Origin: Ophthalmolycus amberensis
Taxonomy: Eukaryota > Chordata > Actinopteri > Perciformes > Zoarcidae
DNA length: 64,000 nucleotides
Direction of reading: 5' to 3'
Assembly (NCBI GenBank): GCA_024529925.1
Contig: JAFEUB010001482.1
Coordinates: forward strand, 94,501-158,500
Made by a program: the position numbers and the translations under genes. A model generated the notes under the pieces. That model was not told the origin of the DNA. It did not search any database and saw nothing but the letters and a program-made list of their open reading frames with translations. Numbering within the stretch: the first letter of the stretch is position 1; every line of letters begins with the position of its first letter. Below, piece after piece: positions 61,476-64,000 of this stretch.

Positions 61476-62479
61476 TTGGCCAAGCAGGACTGTGTTGCCC
61501 ACCGGCTGCTAGCTGCATCAAGCTAATGTTAGCTAGCTCCTCCTCCTGCTGATTTCAACACGGATCTAATAATCACAGAGACGTGCAAGTCCAAGGAACC
61601 GGTTCATAAGTCCCATGTCCACGTAATGAGCAACCGTTAAAGTTCTTCTTGTTCTCGTTATTCAGAGTTCATGAAACTCAACTGACCCGATTTATCTGAT
61701 GACTCTGTAGACCGATTAGATGTAATTGATAGTAACCTGGCAACGTGGATGTAAACCTCACAAATCTCACCGTATTCATCAACTGAGCCGACTTCAACCC
61801 GGTGAAAAAAAAGCTCGGACAGAAACACAAACACAGAAAGCTTTTCATGTGAAACAACCACAACGGATCCAACTGGCAGAAGAACGGCGCGTGTGCTACA
61901 GTAGAGCCCCATCGAGTAACAAACCTTTGAAAGGGTACTCGACGACCCAACAGCGCACAATGAACAGAGAGCACGATGCCTCTGCTCCTCGAACTCACCG
62001 CGAGCCATGTGGTTCTGATAGCGTCAGCGGGTGTTGAACTGAGTTTCACCTCGGGTCAGAGGAAAAAAAACTCTTCACGAAAGTGTGCCACATATCAAAA
62101 AAGCTCATTTGTGACATTTGATTAAAACGAGTAGACAGATAATTGAGTGGAAGGTTTCCAATTTGTGTGGACTCACTCTGACTCGGATGTAATGAGACAA
62201 TCTAAACACTTGCACTTGAAATATCAGCGAACAGGGACTCCAAAGTCTCCGCAGGTCAAATCTACAACTTTTTAAACTGGCACAGGTTGTACTTCAGAAA
62301 CAAACAGCGTTGTTACTTTACCGTCGCTTCCAAGCAGGGATCCTCCGAGCAGGTGAGTGCAGCCGGTCGGTGCAGGCTGGTTTTAAGACAGCAGCCGGCA
62401 GAGTATCTGTGAAGGACAAAAGGAATCCGTGTTACACCCGTGACACGATGCAGGACAGTGACTGTCTGACAGCGATGGA
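61476..62479. other. Unannotated stretch
   Basis: No gene was recognised. Overlapping frames of 103-123 codons on both strands at 61658-62049 show no domain and are read as chance. Confidence 0.4.
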
Positions 62480-62835
62480 GCATCTGAGGCGTCTCACTGG
62501 TTTCAACAGACGACGTTACATCACCCCCAAAGCCTGCCTCCTCTCCATCGGCTCCCGGGTCCTTTTAGGATTGATTTTAAGATTTCACTGATCACGTTCA
62601 AAGCACGTCTGGGTTCGGCCCTGAAATATATAGAAGAGATGTAGACCCCCTATGAGCCAGCTCTCAGCCTCAGGTCATCAGGTGGGGCCCTTCTGGCTGT
62701 TCCAAAGTCGAGGCTCACAACTAAAGGTGGCCTGTGCTTTTGCCATCAGGACCCCTCGGCTTTGGGACGAGCTGCCTGAGGAGACGAGGCTTTGAAATCT
62801 CTTCTTAAAACACATTTTTTCAGACTGGCTTTTAT
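62480..62835 (+). mobile_element. LINE 3' fragment (L2/Rex/CR1-type reverse transcriptase end)
   Basis: Broken frames spell the C-terminal end of a non-LTR retrotransposon polymerase. In order they are TGFNRRRYITP (about 62500), HRLPGPFRIDFK (62550-62583; family pattern LHWLPV..RIDFK), and LITFKARLG...LKYIEEM (family pattern LLTFKALHGLAPKYI). Then come PYEPALSLRSSGGALLAVPK, RLWDELPEE and KSLLKTHFFRLAF (family pattern for the end of the protein). The frame shifts at least three times and there are stops, so the copy is dead. Only the last part of the second ORF is present, as expected for a 5'-truncated insertion. The exact clade is uncertain. Confidence 0.75.
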
Positions 62836-64000
62836 GTGAAAAAACAATCTTCCAGAACCGGCTCTATCAAATGTTTAAATGAACCAAATCAAATTCAGCA
62901 TTTTGTCATATTATTCTTAACTCTAAAAGTCCAAACTACGAATACAAACACTGGATACATCAGACACTTTCATCAGGAAAACCAGAATGTGACGTGAAAA
63001 TGTAGCTTTGAACTCGGGGGAAGAGACGCGCTTCGTGATGTTTGCACGACAACAGGTTGCGTTCGCGAATAACTGAACAAAATCTTCCGACAAATCCGAG
63101 AGCTCAAATCCGATGATGGCGTCTCAGCTCACAGTCTGCTCAGAGGGAAGATGTCTTCACCTAAACTAAGCTTGATGTAATATTACAACAACAACAACAA
63201 AAACACAATTCTTTCATTTCTGAATAAGTGACAACCTCACTGGATTATTTGATAAGCAATTGTCTCTGCTTAAGAAGAAGCTCGTCTGCTGAATATATAG
63301 CGAATGGACTTCCATCTCCTGCTCCATACAGTCGCTGCTGATTAGTTTTCAATTCAACATCAAGCATAAAAAAAAAGCAATCAGAGGTTCAATCTCGTGC
63401 GTAATCAGGAGGAGTTTACGTGCCAAATTCAAAATTGTGAAAGACATCATAATCAGATTTGGACTGTAATTTCACAGATTCATTAACCTGGCCATTGTTC
63501 TGGAAAATCTTTTGGAGTTAGCAACTTCCTGTGCAGCTTGCTTATCCAGAACTCCCACTGAAGAGAGTTGGCTTTAATAGTCTATGAAGCCTTCTGGAGA
63601 CGCTATGAAACGAGTGACCTAGTTGGATCCTGACCTGCACAAAGACTAATTCTAACAAACGGCGATGATGGAAGTGTTGACCTGGAGCCCGGCACATTTC
63701 AAGTAGCGGAGCCCCGGGAAGACTTGCAGAGGCAGCATCTTCTGGATTAGAACGCACACCAGCTGGCAGCCACATGCCGATGACGGTTCAGTTAAGGTTG
63801 AGGCAAAGCCAGCTTATTTTTCTCCTCCATGCTCTCGAGTTCCCTTTGTTTTGACAAAAAAGGATAGCAAGCTCTGGGTGGAGCGCCCGGCTATCCGATC
63901 CTTGGTTAGTGTGATACCATTGGGCATGTGGTCAATATTATTCCTCTGTTTCCATAGTGAAACGTTGATCGACGAGGGTCTCTAACAGATCGGCTCTGAC
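62836..64000. other. Unannotated stretch
   Basis: No gene or repeat family was recognised. A short (ACA)n patch lies at about 63184-63200. The 77-codon minus frame at 63542-63775 has no recognisable motif. Confidence 0.42.

Overview
The window looks like non-coding DNA from a ray-finned fish, most likely a percomorph teleost. The reasons are the very high density of (CA/GT)n, (GA)n and poly-G/poly-C tracts, the many short decayed interspersed repeats (a Tc1/mariner remnant, an L2/Rex-like LINE tail, several short unclassified families), and the lack of any long open frame. There is no operon-like packing, no bacterial or viral gene set, and no recognisable tRNA, rRNA or snRNA gene. It is best read as a large intron or an intergenic 'desert'.

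Layout. 0-1.1 kb: a poly-pyrimidine tract and AG acceptor followed by a 42-codon open frame that could be a terminal exon. 1.1-9.3 kb: mostly unique DNA with one copy of the main dispersed repeat (called family 1 here) and one copy of a second family (family 2). 9.3-9.5 kb: an uninterrupted (AG)97 run followed by (TG)n. 9.5-22 kb: unique DNA, simple repeats and two family 1 copies. 22-32 kb: AT-rich, homeodomain-site-rich sequence that resembles conserved non-coding DNA, with few repeats. 32-40 kb: simple repeats and an inverted family 1 copy. 40-42.5 kb: a short inverted-terminus repeat and a minus-strand relic of a coding exon with a frameshift. 45.5 kb: a perfect 15-bp minisatellite. 48.2-48.9 kb: a Tc1/mariner transposase fragment interrupted by a family 1 element with an apparent target-site duplication. 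52-54.5 kb: microsatellites, regulatory-looking DNA and another family 1 copy. 61-63 kb: the second family 2 copy and an L2/Rex-type LINE 3' fragment.

The most interesting theme is family 1. There are six substantial copies and one probable fragment in 64 kb. The four copies that keep the 5' part each carry a near-consensus CTCF core, CCACCAGGGGGCGA, in mixed orientation (+, -, +, +). The copy at 48.3 kb defines both ends of the element because it split a transposase frame. If CTCF binds there, this repeat would be spreading architectural sites in this genome.

No gene can be named with confidence. Computed open frames of up to 234 codons exist, but none shows a recognisable domain, and several start only at GTG. 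All functional statements here come from reading the sequence; no database search was run.
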